A stretch of DNA of 10,851 nucleotides, taken from contig CABUQI010000034.1 of NCBI GenBank assembly GCA_902493545.1, positions 1 to 10,851 of the forward strand. The letters run 5' to 3'. A program made the position numbers and the translations under genes. This document shows, in pieces, positions 1 to 6,010 of this stretch; position 1 is the first letter of the stretch, and the number at the start of each line of letters is the position of its first letter. The stretch comes from an uncultured Collinsella sp. (GTDB taxonomy: Bacteria; Actinomycetota; Coriobacteriia; Coriobacteriales; Coriobacteriaceae). The notes under the pieces are model-generated. The model saw only the letters and a list, made by a program, of their open reading frames with translations, ran no database searches and had not been told where the DNA came from.

Positions 1-1075
1 GCTTGGCGGTCACAACGTCCAGGCCAAGCTCGGAAGCCATCACGCCGCACAGGTCAGAGACTTCGAGGGAGTGCTGAAGCACGTTCTGACCAAACGAGGT
101 ACGGTAGCGCAGGGCACCAAGGGTCTTGACGATCTCGGGGTGCAGGTCGTGGATACCGGTATCAAAGGCAGCCTGCTCGCCAGCCTCGCGCACGCGCTGC
201 TGAACCAGGTCGGCAGCCTTGTGATACATCTCCTCAATGCGGGCGGGGTGAATGCGGCCGTCGGCGATGAGGTTCTCGAGGGCAACACGGGCGGTCTCAC
301 GACGGACCGGGTCGAAGCTCGAAAGAACGACGGTCTCAGGCGTGTCGTCGATCACGAGGTTGACGCCGGAAACCTGCTCGAAGGTCCGGATGTTGCGACC
401 CTCGCGACCGATGATACGGCCCTTGAGGTCATCAGAGGGAATGTGCACGGAGGTAACGGTGACCTCGGCTGTGTGGTCGGCAGCGCAGCGCTGAATCGCC
501 AGGGACAGAATCTCCTGGGCGGTCTTGTGGCACTCGGCGCGAACCTGCTGCTCGGACTCGCGAATGATCGTGGCAGCCTCGTGGGTGACCTCGCCGCGAA
601 CCTTATCGAGGAGCTCCTTGTGGGCGTCCTCACGGGTCAGGTCGGCGATACGCTCGAGCTCGGAGGTCTGCTTGGCGCAGAGCTCCTCAAGCTCGCGGGA
701 GCGCTTCTCGACCTGACCGGCCTGGCTGGACAGCTGGTGCTCACGCTTGTCGAGAGCGTCGTTTCGGCGATCAAGGGACTCCTCTCGCTGCATCACACGG
801 TTCTCGAGCGTACGAATCTCGCTCTTACGCTGCTTGTCCTCGGCCTCGGCGGCCTGCTTGTTCTTGATGATCTCCTCTTTAGCCTCGAGCAGAGCCTCTT
901 TTTTGAGGGTCTCGGCCTGACGCTTAGCATCACCGATCAGGGACTCAGCCTGTGCGTGTGCCGACTGGATCTTTTCGTCGGCCTCGTGAAGACTACCCTG
1001 CTTGGCGGTGCGCATGTAGGCAATGGCGGCGATGGCACCCAAAACGATGCCAACGAGCGCTGCGATGATAGGCAT
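1..1075 (-). CDS. rny: Ribonuclease Y, N-terminal 358 codons (3' end cut by window edge)
   Basis: Membrane-anchored endoribonuclease that starts mRNA decay in many Gram-positive bacteria. The translation opens with a hydrophobic segment (residues about 2-20, MPIIAALVGIVLGAIAAIAY) as membrane anchor. A long Lys/Glu/Ala/Gln-rich coiled coil follows (about 25-170). A KH domain comes next, with the GRIIGREGRNIR loop at residues 219-230. The HD domain then begins, with the first metal-binding His in LQHS at residue 335. The window ends before the HD dyad, so the catalytic core is not fully visible. Positions agree with the family (about 520 residues, KH near 210-270, HD from about 335). The ATG start at 1073-1075 has an AGGAG Shine-Dalgarno (1081-1085) five bases upstream. 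It is the only gene after the recX terminator and has its own promoter and a long structured leader. The long plus-strand frame over this region is a shadow. Confidence 0.95.
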   Translation of the reverse strand, partial: MPIIAALVGIVLGAIAAIAYMRTAKQGSLHEADEKIQSAHAQAESLIGDAKRQAETLKKEALLEAKEEIIKNKQAAEAEDKQRKSEIRTLENRVMQREESLDRRNDALDKREHQLSSQAGQVEKRSRELEELCAKQTSELERIADLTREDAHKELLDKVRGEVTHEAATIIRESEQQVRAECHKTAQEILSLAIQRCAADHTAEVTVTSVHIPSDDLKGRIIGREGRNIRTFEQVSGVNLVIDDTPETVVLSSFDPVRRETARVALENLIADGRIHPARIEEMYHKAADLVQQRVREAGEQAAFDTGIHDLHPEIVKTLGALRYRTSFGQNVLQHSLEVSDLCGVMASELGLDVVTAK

Positions 1076-1110
1076 GCTCACTCCTTTTTATGGATTCGTT
1101 ACACAACAAA

Positions 1111-1136
1111 GCGAACCGTCCTTACGAACGGCTCGC
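1111..1136 (-). promoter_or_regulatory. GNRA-capped hairpin in the rny leader
   Basis: On the minus-strand RNA the arms GCGAGCCGUUC and GGACGGUUCGC pair over 11 bp (9 Watson-Crick, 2 G-U) and enclose the tetraloop GUAA, a GNRA loop. On the plus strand the same two positions would be A-C mismatches, so the structure favours minus-strand RNA. The stem ends 35 bases before the rny ATG and is followed by UUUGUUGUGU. It could be a leader structure, an attenuator or an RNase/ribosome control element. It is unlikely to be a simple recX terminator, because too little room remains downstream for an rny promoter. The pairing is seen directly; the role is inferred. Confidence 0.65.
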
Positions 1137-1197
1137 GACATTTGAGTAATATGGGCGCAGCTTATGCGGGTCGGATACAGATAAACATATAAACAAA

Positions 1198-1212
1198 CTC
1201 ATCACAGATGAG
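1198..1212 (-). repeat. Short perfect inverted repeat in the rny leader
   Basis: CTCATC-TGT-GATGAG on the minus strand: a perfect 6-bp inverted repeat with a 3-base loop, followed by a T-rich run (TTTGTTTATATGTTT). It lies about 25-40 bases into the predicted rny transcript. It may be a small RNA hairpin, a weak pause or termination site, or a DNA operator. A 6-bp repeat alone is weak evidence of function. Confidence 0.4.
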
Positions 1213-1230
1213 CACATATCACAAAGCAAA

Positions 1231-1269
1231 TGACAGTGTTTATCGTACGTTGAACCACAACAACTGTCA
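1231..1269. repeat. Inverted repeat TGACAGT flanking the rny promoter core
   Basis: TGACAGT at 1231-1237 and its reverse complement ACTGTCA at 1263-1269 are 32 bp apart, about three helical turns. One arm overlaps the predicted -35 box; the other overlaps the predicted start of transcription. This is a plausible pair of operator half-sites, or a chance echo of the TTGACA hexamer. No regulator can be named. Confidence 0.35.
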
Positions 1270-1270
1270 A
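1242..1270 (-). promoter_or_regulatory. Predicted housekeeping-sigma promoter of rny
   Basis: On the minus strand a perfect -35 TTGACA (1265-1270) is followed after exactly 17 bases by TACGAT (1242-1247), which matches 4 of 6 of the -10 consensus including its most conserved positions. Transcription would start near 1235, giving an untranslated leader of about 160 bases before the rny ATG. The -35 box lies immediately downstream of the putative recX terminator, as expected for adjacent transcription units. Confidence 0.6.
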
Positions 1271-1275
1271 ATAAA

Positions 1276-1318
1276 TGGCCCCGGCACGGCGGCTAAAACA
1301 CGGTGAACGGCAGGGCCA
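1276..1318 (-). terminator. Probable terminator after recX
   Basis: On the minus strand, 15 bases after the recX stop, UGGCCCUG (1311-1318) pairs with CGGGGCCA (1276-1283). The stem is 8 bp including one U-G pair, and the intervening 27 bases may fold further. The T-rich run TTTATTTG follows immediately. The loop is large for an intrinsic terminator, so efficiency is uncertain. The rny promoter begins directly after it. Confidence 0.5.
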
Positions 1319-1332
1319 CAAAACACATACGC

Positions 1333-2025
1333 CTAAACCGCACATTCCTCGCGTTCGGCATCGAGACGTGCCTTAACGGCATCGGCGGCGACGTGATACG
1401 AGAAGCCCTTGCCCATCAAAAACCGAACCAGTTTTTCGAATGCGCGCGTCTCTGGAACACGCCGCTTGGCGAGCAGGGCTGAAGCACGCGCCAAATCGTC
1501 TTCGACGGCAAAATAATCCTCGGGATAACCGGGAATGTCATCGAGCACGACATGACGGCGCTTGAGCTCGGTCTCGATTTTGCGCTGTCCCCAACCGCGC
1601 CGCTTGCGCTCCTCGATAAAGTACGAGCAAAAGCGGCTCTCGTCTAAAAAACGATACTCGGTGGCGCGCTCGACGGCGAAATCGATCGCAGGCTGGTGAA
1701 AGCCGTAGCGAGCCAGCTTGTCACGGACCTCACCCGTCGCATGGTCGCGGCGCGATAACATCTCGGTCACCATGGTAAGTGCACATTTACGCTCAATGAG
1801 CTGCACCGCCTCACGGAAGTTGTCCCAATCACAGGGAAGATCGGGGCGGTTTTTGACATACAGCCGCGCGACCCGCACGGGAATCCAAATGGACCGCTCA
1901 AAACCGCCCTCAAGCTCACAATCGATATGTGCGCAAGGCTTTTTGGACGCATACCCGCTCGAGAACGAGGAGGCCGCCTTCTTATCGGGAAAGACGACCG
2001 TGGCCTCGGTCACCGTATACGACAT
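1333..2025 (-). CDS. recX: RecX family regulator of RecA
   Basis: RecX binds RecA filaments and modulates their assembly and recombinase activity. The 230-residue product has the family's repeated three-helix pattern: LSRRDHATGEVRDKLARYGF (about 90-109), then FLDESRFCSYFIEERKRRGW (about 126-145) leading into QRKIETELKRRHV, and a weaker third unit near EKLVRFLMGKGFSYHVAADA (about 197-216). The first 80 or so residues fit the RecX repeats poorly and form an N-terminal extension with three Cys (31, 36, 65). The gene starts 11 bases after the recA stop and has no clear Shine-Dalgarno, so translation is probably coupled to recA. Co-transcription from the SOS-controlled recA promoter fits the known biology. 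Alternative start: an in-frame GTG at codon 5, also without an SD. Confidence 0.9.
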   Translation of the reverse strand: MSYTVTEATVVFPDKKAASSFSSGYASKKPCAHIDCELEGGFERSIWIPVRVARLYVKNRPDLPCDWDNFREAVQLIERKCALTMVTEMLSRRDHATGEVRDKLARYGFHQPAIDFAVERATEYRFLDESRFCSYFIEERKRRGWGQRKIETELKRRHVVLDDIPGYPEDYFAVEDDLARASALLAKRRVPETRAFEKLVRFLMGKGFSYHVAADAVKARLDAEREECAV

Positions 2026-2036
2026 GAGCGTAACCG

Positions 2037-3185
2037 CTACTCGTCGTCATCATCGAGCATGGCGGAACCATCGATGGCGTAAAGCTCGTCAAACTCCTCA
2101 GGCGCAGGCTGATCGGTCAGCTCGACCTCGGACGGAGCATCGTCATCAAACTCAAGTCCACAGGCAAGGCGGACCTCATGCTCAATCTCGTCGGCACAAT
2201 CGGGGTGTTCGCGCAGGAACGCCTTGGCGGCCTCGCGACCGTTGCCGAGCTTATCCTCGCCATAGGCAAACCAGGAGCCCATCTTCTTGCAAATGCCGCA
2301 CTCGACAGCCATGTCCAGAATCGAGCCCTCCTTAGAGATGCCCGTACCGTACATGATGTCGAACTCAGCAGAACGGAACGGAGCTGCCACCTTGTTCTTA
2401 ACGACCTTGGCGCGCACGCGGTTACCGATAACCTCGTCCTTAAGCTTAATGCTGTCGATGCGGCGAATGTCGATACGCACCGAAGAGAAGAACTTAAGGG
2501 CGCGGCCGCCCGTCGTGGTCTCGGGGTTGCCGAACATGACGCCGATCTTCTCACGCAGCTGGTTAATGAAGATGCACGTCGTGTTGGACTTGGACAGCGA
2601 GCCGGCGAGCTTGCGGAGCGCCTGGCTCATCAGGCGAGCCTGAAGACCGACCGTAGTGTCGCCGATTTCTCCCTCGATCTCGGCACGCGGGGTCAGCGCG
2701 GCGACGGAGTCGACGACGATAGCATCGATGGCGCCGGAACGCACGAGCATGTCAACAATCTCGAGCGCCTGCTCACCCGTATCGGGCTGGGAAATCAGTA
2801 CCTCGTCGATATCCACGCCGATGCGCGCGGCATACGTGGGATCAAGCGCGTGCTCGGCATCGATAAATGCCACAACGCCACCCATTGCCTGGGCCTCGGC
2901 CAGGATCTCGAGCGAAAGCGTCGTCTTACCGGAGGACTCAGGACCGTAAATCTCGACGATACGGCCGCGCGGCACGCCGCCGATACCCAGCGCGGCATCG
3001 AGGGCCAGGGCGCCCGTGGGAATGGCCTCGACCTCGAGCTCGGGGCCACCGTCGCCGTACCTCATGATGGAACCCTGGCCGAATTTCTTCTCGATCTCGG
3101 CCTTGGTGGTGGCGATCATCTCATCGCGCTCTTTACCCGTCGTGCGAGCATGAACGGTACGTACGGGACCTGAATTCTTGGCCAT
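2037..3185 (-). CDS. recA: RecA recombinase
   Basis: ATP-dependent DNA strand-exchange protein; its filament on single-stranded DNA also triggers LexA self-cleavage. The product is 382 residues. Visible motifs are the Walker A GPESSGKTT (81-89), the FIDAEHALDP signature with the catalytic Glu (about 108-117), the Walker B strand AIVVDS (155-160), DNA-binding loop 1 around EGEIGDTTVGLQARLMSQ, and loop 2 around GVMFGNPETTTGGRALKF. The C-terminus ends in an acidic tail (DDDDE) typical of RecA. No intein interrupts it. I chose the ATG at 3183-3185 because GAGGAGG (3193-3199) sits seven bases upstream. A longer frame from 3206 would place that SD inside the gene, and MAKN is a usual RecA beginning. 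It has its own promoter and LexA box, and recX follows after 11 bases. Confidence 0.99.
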   Translation of the reverse strand: MAKNSGPVRTVHARTTGKERDEMIATTKAEIEKKFGQGSIMRYGDGGPELEVEAIPTGALALDAALGIGGVPRGRIVEIYGPESSGKTTLSLEILAEAQAMGGVVAFIDAEHALDPTYAARIGVDIDEVLISQPDTGEQALEIVDMLVRSGAIDAIVVDSVAALTPRAEIEGEIGDTTVGLQARLMSQALRKLAGSLSKSNTTCIFINQLREKIGVMFGNPETTTGGRALKFFSSVRIDIRRIDSIKLKDEVIGNRVRAKVVKNKVAAPFRSAEFDIMYGTGISKEGSILDMAVECGICKKMGSWFAYGEDKLGNGREAAKAFLREHPDCADEIEHEVRLACGLEFDDDAPSEVELTDQPAPEEFDELYAIDGSAMLDDDDE

Positions 3186-3215
3186 GAATAGCCCTCCTCT
3201 TAACAACCTGCATCG

Positions 3216-3244
3216 ATAATAAACGAACGGCTGTTCGTGGTCAA
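3216..3244 (-). promoter_or_regulatory. Predicted recA promoter
   Basis: On the minus strand: -35 TTGACC (3239-3244, 5 of 6 consensus), a spacer of exactly 17 bases, and -10 TATTAT (3216-3221, 5 of 6). The predicted start of transcription is near 3209, leaving a leader of about 24 bases with a strong GAGGAGG ribosome binding site. The whole spacer is occupied by the LexA box. Confidence 0.8.
3224..3237. promoter_or_regulatory. LexA (SOS) box of recA
   Basis: CGAAC-GGCT-GTTCG is a perfect inverted repeat matching the Gram-positive/actinobacterial LexA site (GAAC-N4-GTTC core with flanking C and G). It lies wholly between the -35 and -10 boxes, so bound LexA would exclude RNA polymerase. Site and position are seen directly; binding is inferred from the well-characterised family. 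Confidence 0.88.
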
Positions 3245-3275
3245 CCGTTCAGGCCAATCATATGCAGGCGGTCTT

Positions 3276-3337
3276 TCCAAAACCCAACCAAACGCCGACC
3301 AAACACTGACCAAATACTTGACCACAAAGGACCAAAT
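3276..3337. repeat. Helically phased ACCAAA repeats upstream of recA
   Basis: Plus-strand units begin at 3276 (TCCAAAA), 3287 (ACCAAAC), 3298 (ACCAAAC), 3309 (ACCAAAT), 3321 (ACCACAA, degenerate and one base off phase) and 3331 (ACCAAAT). Apart from the degenerate one, all share one 11-bp register; an A5 run at 3353-3357 continues it. On the coding strand the unit reads RTTTGGT. The array sits roughly 65-130 bp upstream of the predicted recA start of transcription. One A-run per helical turn suggests intrinsically bent DNA or a tandem protein-binding array. Confidence 0.7.
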
Positions 3338-3411
3338 ATGAACAAGGCAGGCAAAAATACATCTACAACCAGCACAAACGCTAAATTTGTCAGAGGTCCC
3401 TATCTCCACAA

Positions 3412-3435
3412 TTAAGGGGCCCTAAGGCCCCTTAA
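3412..3435 (-). terminator. Intrinsic terminator after cinA/pncC
   Basis: A perfect 10-bp inverted repeat TTAAGGGGCC / GGCCCCTTAA with a four-base loop (CTAA on the plus strand, TTAG on the minus strand). It starts seven bases after the pncC stop codon. The stem has a GC-rich core flanked by A/T, so U-rich sequence follows it on the minus strand (UUAAUU). The T tract is short but the hairpin is very stable. It separates the ftsK-pncC unit from recA. Confidence 0.8.
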
Positions 3436-3442
3436 AACATGT

Positions 3443-3979
3443 CTATTCCATAGAGTTGAGCACAAGGGCAATGCGCCCCAATGCCTCCGCGACCGCATGG
3501 GCACGAACACACGAACGGTCGCCCTCATAGTGGCAGCGCACAGAGTCCACGACCGGCACGCCCCCATCGGCGGAACGATGCGCCCAGCCAATATAGAAAG
3601 TGCCCGCCGGATCGTCCTCAGTGCCACCGCCGGGGCCGGCATAACCCGTTGCGCTCACTGCAATATCGCTCTGGTACAGCTCCAGCGAACCCACCGCCAT
3701 CTCGCGCGCGGTCTGATGCGACACCGCGGTATAGCGGTCGAGCGTCTCCTGCTCAACACCAAGAACACGATGCTTAATCTCATCGCAATAGGTCACCGCA
3801 CCGCCACGCAGCACCGCCGAGGCGCCCGGGATATCGGCAATCGTCGAGGCGATCATACCCGCCGTCAGCGACTCAGCCGTCGAAACCGTCACGCCCCGAG
3901 CGCTCGCGCGCTCGACAATATCACGCGCCAGCTCCTCGTTATGTGCGGAAATTTGCTCAAAAGAGTCCGTCATACCCAC
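3443..3979 (-). CDS. pncC: Stand-alone CinA C-terminal domain, nicotinamide-nucleotide amidohydrolase
   Basis: Predicted NMN deamidase: hydrolyses nicotinamide mononucleotide to nicotinate mononucleotide in NAD recycling. The 178-residue product is only the CinA C-terminal domain; the N-terminal MoaB-like domain of full-length CinA is absent. Visible motifs: TAESLTAGMIA (about 34-44, the family's TAES(C/L)TGG), GGAVTYCDEIKHRVLGV (about 59-75), and the ATGYAGPGGGTEDDPAGTFY glycine-rich signature (about 110-129). The usual Cys of TAESCTGG is Leu here, a variant I recall from actinobacterial members. The start is uncertain. GTG at 3979 has a weak AGGT five or six bases upstream and lies six bases after pgsA; the ATG two codons in (3973) is the alternative. 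It is the last gene of its unit, next to recA as in many Gram-positives. Confidence 0.9.
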   Translation of the reverse strand: MGMTDSFEQISAHNEELARDIVERASARGVTVSTAESLTAGMIASTIADIPGASAVLRGGAVTYCDEIKHRVLGVEQETLDRYTAVSHQTAREMAVGSLELYQSDIAVSATGYAGPGGGTEDDPAGTFYIGWAHRSADGGVPVVDSVRCHYEGDRSCVRAHAVAEALGRIALVLNSME

Positions 3980-3985
3980 CAGGAC

Positions 3986-4624
3986 CTAGACCGAAAAGAC
4001 GATCTTGCGGCAGTTCCAGAAGTACTGGGCGCCCGAGATAACGGTCAAGACAACGGCAACGGCATACAGGAAGCGCGACACCGAGTAGATGCCGAGCGTC
4101 AGCGCCACCGGGCCAAGGTGCAATCCGGCCATAGCAAAAACGCACAGGTAACCGCAAATGGAGACCATCGTGGTTGCCGTCTTGTACTTGCCGAGCTTAT
4201 CGGCCGCAACGACCACACCGGCCGCACTCGCGACCATGCGAAGGGCGCTCACCAGCAGCTCGCGGAACAGGATAATGAACACGGACCACACGGTCACCGC
4301 GCCAAAATCCAAGAACAGCAGCAAGGCCGAGAACACGAGCAGCTTATCGGCGATGGGGTCCAAGAACTTGCCGAAATCGGTGATCTCGTTACGCGAGCGT
4401 GCCAGATAACCGTCGACCTTATCGGTGCACGACAGGATCACATACAGAATGAAGGCAGCGGCGGCGAGCGGGCCGTCGAAGGTGCTCCAATCCGTACCGG
4501 CAACACTCGTTTGAGAAAGCGCCGACACGATCATGAACACCGGGATAAAGACGATGCGAACGCACGTCACGATGTTGGCGGGCGTCCAAACACTCGTCAG
4601 TTCCTTATTGCTCTCGTTTGCCAC
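3986..4624 (-). CDS. pgsA: CDP-diacylglycerol-glycerol-3-phosphate 3-phosphatidyltransferase
   Basis: Integral membrane enzyme that transfers phosphatidyl from CDP-diacylglycerol to glycerol-3-phosphate, giving phosphatidylglycerophosphate, the precursor of phosphatidylglycerol and cardiolipin. The 212-residue product carries the full CDP-alcohol phosphotransferase signature D-x2-D-G-x2-A-R-x8-G-x3-D-x3-D: D68, D71, G72, A75, R76, G85, D89, D93. Several hydrophobic membrane segments (about 17-37, 52-66, 95-120, 150-200) surround it. The family also contains phosphatidylinositol-phosphate and cardiolipin synthases. Assignment to pgsA rests on the sequence style (the N-terminal TPANIVTCVRI) and on the neighbours rimO and cinA. 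The start is GTG at 4622-4624, with TAGGAG (4631-4636) six bases upstream. The TAG of that SD is the rimO stop codon, so the two genes are tightly coupled. Confidence 0.95.
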   Translation of the reverse strand: MANESNKELTSVWTPANIVTCVRIVFIPVFMIVSALSQTSVAGTDWSTFDGPLAAAAFILYVILSCTDKVDGYLARSRNEITDFGKFLDPIADKLLVFSALLLFLDFGAVTVWSVFIILFRELLVSALRMVASAAGVVVAADKLGKYKTATTMVSICGYLCVFAMAGLHLGPVALTLGIYSVSRFLYAVAVVLTVISGAQYFWNCRKIVFSV

Positions 4625-4630
4625 GATGCT

Positions 4631-4636
4631 CTCCTA
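4631..4636 (-). promoter_or_regulatory. Ribosome binding site of pgsA fused with the rimO stop codon
   Basis: On the minus strand TAGGAG contains the rimO stop (TAG, 4634-4636) and the Shine-Dalgarno AGGAG for the GTG start at 4624, six bases on. This decides the non-ATG start of pgsA and implies termination-reinitiation coupling. Confidence 0.75.
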
Positions 4637-5983
4637 CTCCACAACATGGCCGATAAGCTCATAGCAGAAGCTATCGGTAAACTCGACAGTCAGAATATCG
4701 CCCACGGACGCCTCACTGGCGTCCAAGTGGACCGCGCCATCGGAATCGGGCGCCTGGAACCAGGCATGGCCGATCAGCTCGGCGCCGTCCTCGGTTTCTT
4801 CGATACCGTCGACGATCACCTGGGCGCGCTCGCCCACATGTGCGGCGGTGGCGGCAAAACCGAGCGACTCGGCCAGGTCCATGGCCTCCTGGGCGCGCTC
4901 GAGCTTGACCTCTTTGTCGACCTGACCCTCCATCTTAGCGGCCAGGCTGCCCTCCTCCTGCGAGTAGGCAAAGACGCTCGTGTAGTCAAAGCCGACGGTG
5001 TCCATAAAGTCGATAAGGTCGCGGAACTCGTCGTCGGTCTCGGTCGGGAAGCCGACCATAGCCGTGGAACGGATCACGATGCCAGGGATACGCTCACGCA
5101 GATCGCGGAACAGGTCCTCGAGCTCCTGGCGCGAACCGGAACGGCGCATAGCCTTGAGGATGCGCGCGTCGCAGTGCTGCACGGGGATATCGATATAGGG
5201 CAGCACCTCGGGCGTATCGCGAATCGTATCGATAAGCTCATCGGTCATGCCCTCGGGCTGCAGATAGAGCACGCGGACCCAGACGTTGTGCGGGCGCACG
5301 GCCTCGGCGACGGCACGCAGCAGCTGCGCCAGATTGCGCGGCGAGCCCTCGGCGACATCCTCGTCAGTAAAGTCGGTGCCCCAAATACCCGTGTCCTGGC
5401 CGATCAGCACGATCTCGCGCACACCGCCGGCAACCAGGTCGCGCACCTCGGAGATGATGCTCTCGGCATTGCGCGAATGATAGCGACCGCGAATATAGGG
5501 GATCATGCAGAAGCTGCAGAAGCGGTTGCAGCCATCGGAAATCTTGACGTAAGCAACGGCGCCCTCGACGGTACGCTTGACCTGAGGGATATAGGCCGCG
5601 ATCTCACGCTCGACACCCAGCACGCCATCGATGACCGCCACGATGCCGTCCTCCTCGTCGGCCTTCACAAAGGCAGCGACCTCGGGCAGCTCGTCAGGCA
5701 GGTCGTCGCCATAGCGCGACGGCACACAGCCGCACATAACGATGGGGCAAGAACGAACGCCGTCCTGAACCTCGTTGGCGAGCTCGAGCGTGGTCTCGAT
5801 GCTCTCGGACGTTGCGGAGGCGAGGAACGAGCATGTATTGACGATGGCGATATCGGCATCCTGCGGGTCGAATGCCTCCTCGTAGCCCGCAGCAGTCAAA
5901 AGAGAACGCATGCGGTCGGTGTCGACCTCGTTCTTAGCGCACCCGAGGGTGATGTAGAGCACGGAGCCCAACGGTGTATCCAT
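4634..5983 (-). CDS. rimO: Ribosomal protein uS12 methylthiotransferase RimO
   Basis: Radical-SAM enzyme that adds a methylthio group to the conserved Asp of ribosomal protein S12. The product is 449 residues with the three family domains in order. The N-terminal UPF0004 domain has the auxiliary-cluster cysteines C15 (LGCAKNEVD), C51 (VNTCSF) and C86 (CGCVPSRY). The radical-SAM core has CNRFCSFC (C152, C156, C159) followed by IPYIRGRYHSR. A C-terminal TRAM domain spans about 380-449. The GCAKNEVDT motif and the length favour RimO over its relative MiaB. The ATG at 5981-5983 is the only sensible start, but its nearest SD (AAAGGA) is about 12 bases upstream, unusually far, so initiation may be weak or coupled to yajQ, which ends 27 bases before. 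Plus-strand frames here are shadows. Confidence 0.97.
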   Translation of the reverse strand: MDTPLGSVLYITLGCAKNEVDTDRMRSLLTAAGYEEAFDPQDADIAIVNTCSFLASATSESIETTLELANEVQDGVRSCPIVMCGCVPSRYGDDLPDELPEVAAFVKADEEDGIVAVIDGVLGVEREIAAYIPQVKRTVEGAVAYVKISDGCNRFCSFCMIPYIRGRYHSRNAESIISEVRDLVAGGVREIVLIGQDTGIWGTDFTDEDVAEGSPRNLAQLLRAVAEAVRPHNVWVRVLYLQPEGMTDELIDTIRDTPEVLPYIDIPVQHCDARILKAMRRSGSRQELEDLFRDLRERIPGIVIRSTAMVGFPTETDDEFRDLIDFMDTVGFDYTSVFAYSQEEGSLAAKMEGQVDKEVKLERAQEAMDLAESLGFAATAAHVGERAQVIVDGIEETEDGAELIGHAWFQAPDSDGAVHLDASEASVGDILTVEFTDSFCYELIGHVVE

Positions 5984-6010
5984 GTTGGAGAGCGGTCCTT
6001 TCGAATGATA

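Noticed and set aside
71..1192. 373-codon plus-strand frame rich in Leu/Gly
   Set aside because: Antisense to rny, whose KH, coiled-coil and HD signatures are unmistakable. The hydrophobic look comes from reversing Glu/Lys-rich coiled-coil codons.
2037..3185. Intein in recA
   Set aside because: Actinobacterial recA genes sometimes carry inteins, so I checked; the motifs follow one another without an insertion and the length is normal.
3257..3282. Second recA promoter with -10 TATGAT
   Set aside because: The -10 is good (5 of 6), but no -35 fits at 16-18 bp; the nearest candidate (TTGGGT) needs a 19-bp spacer. Mentioned only as a possibility beside the repeat array.
3200..3409. 69-codon minus-strand frame upstream of recA
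   Set aside because: It covers the recA promoter, the LexA box and the phased repeats, has no clear ribosome binding site and resembles no known protein; regulatory DNA explains the region better.
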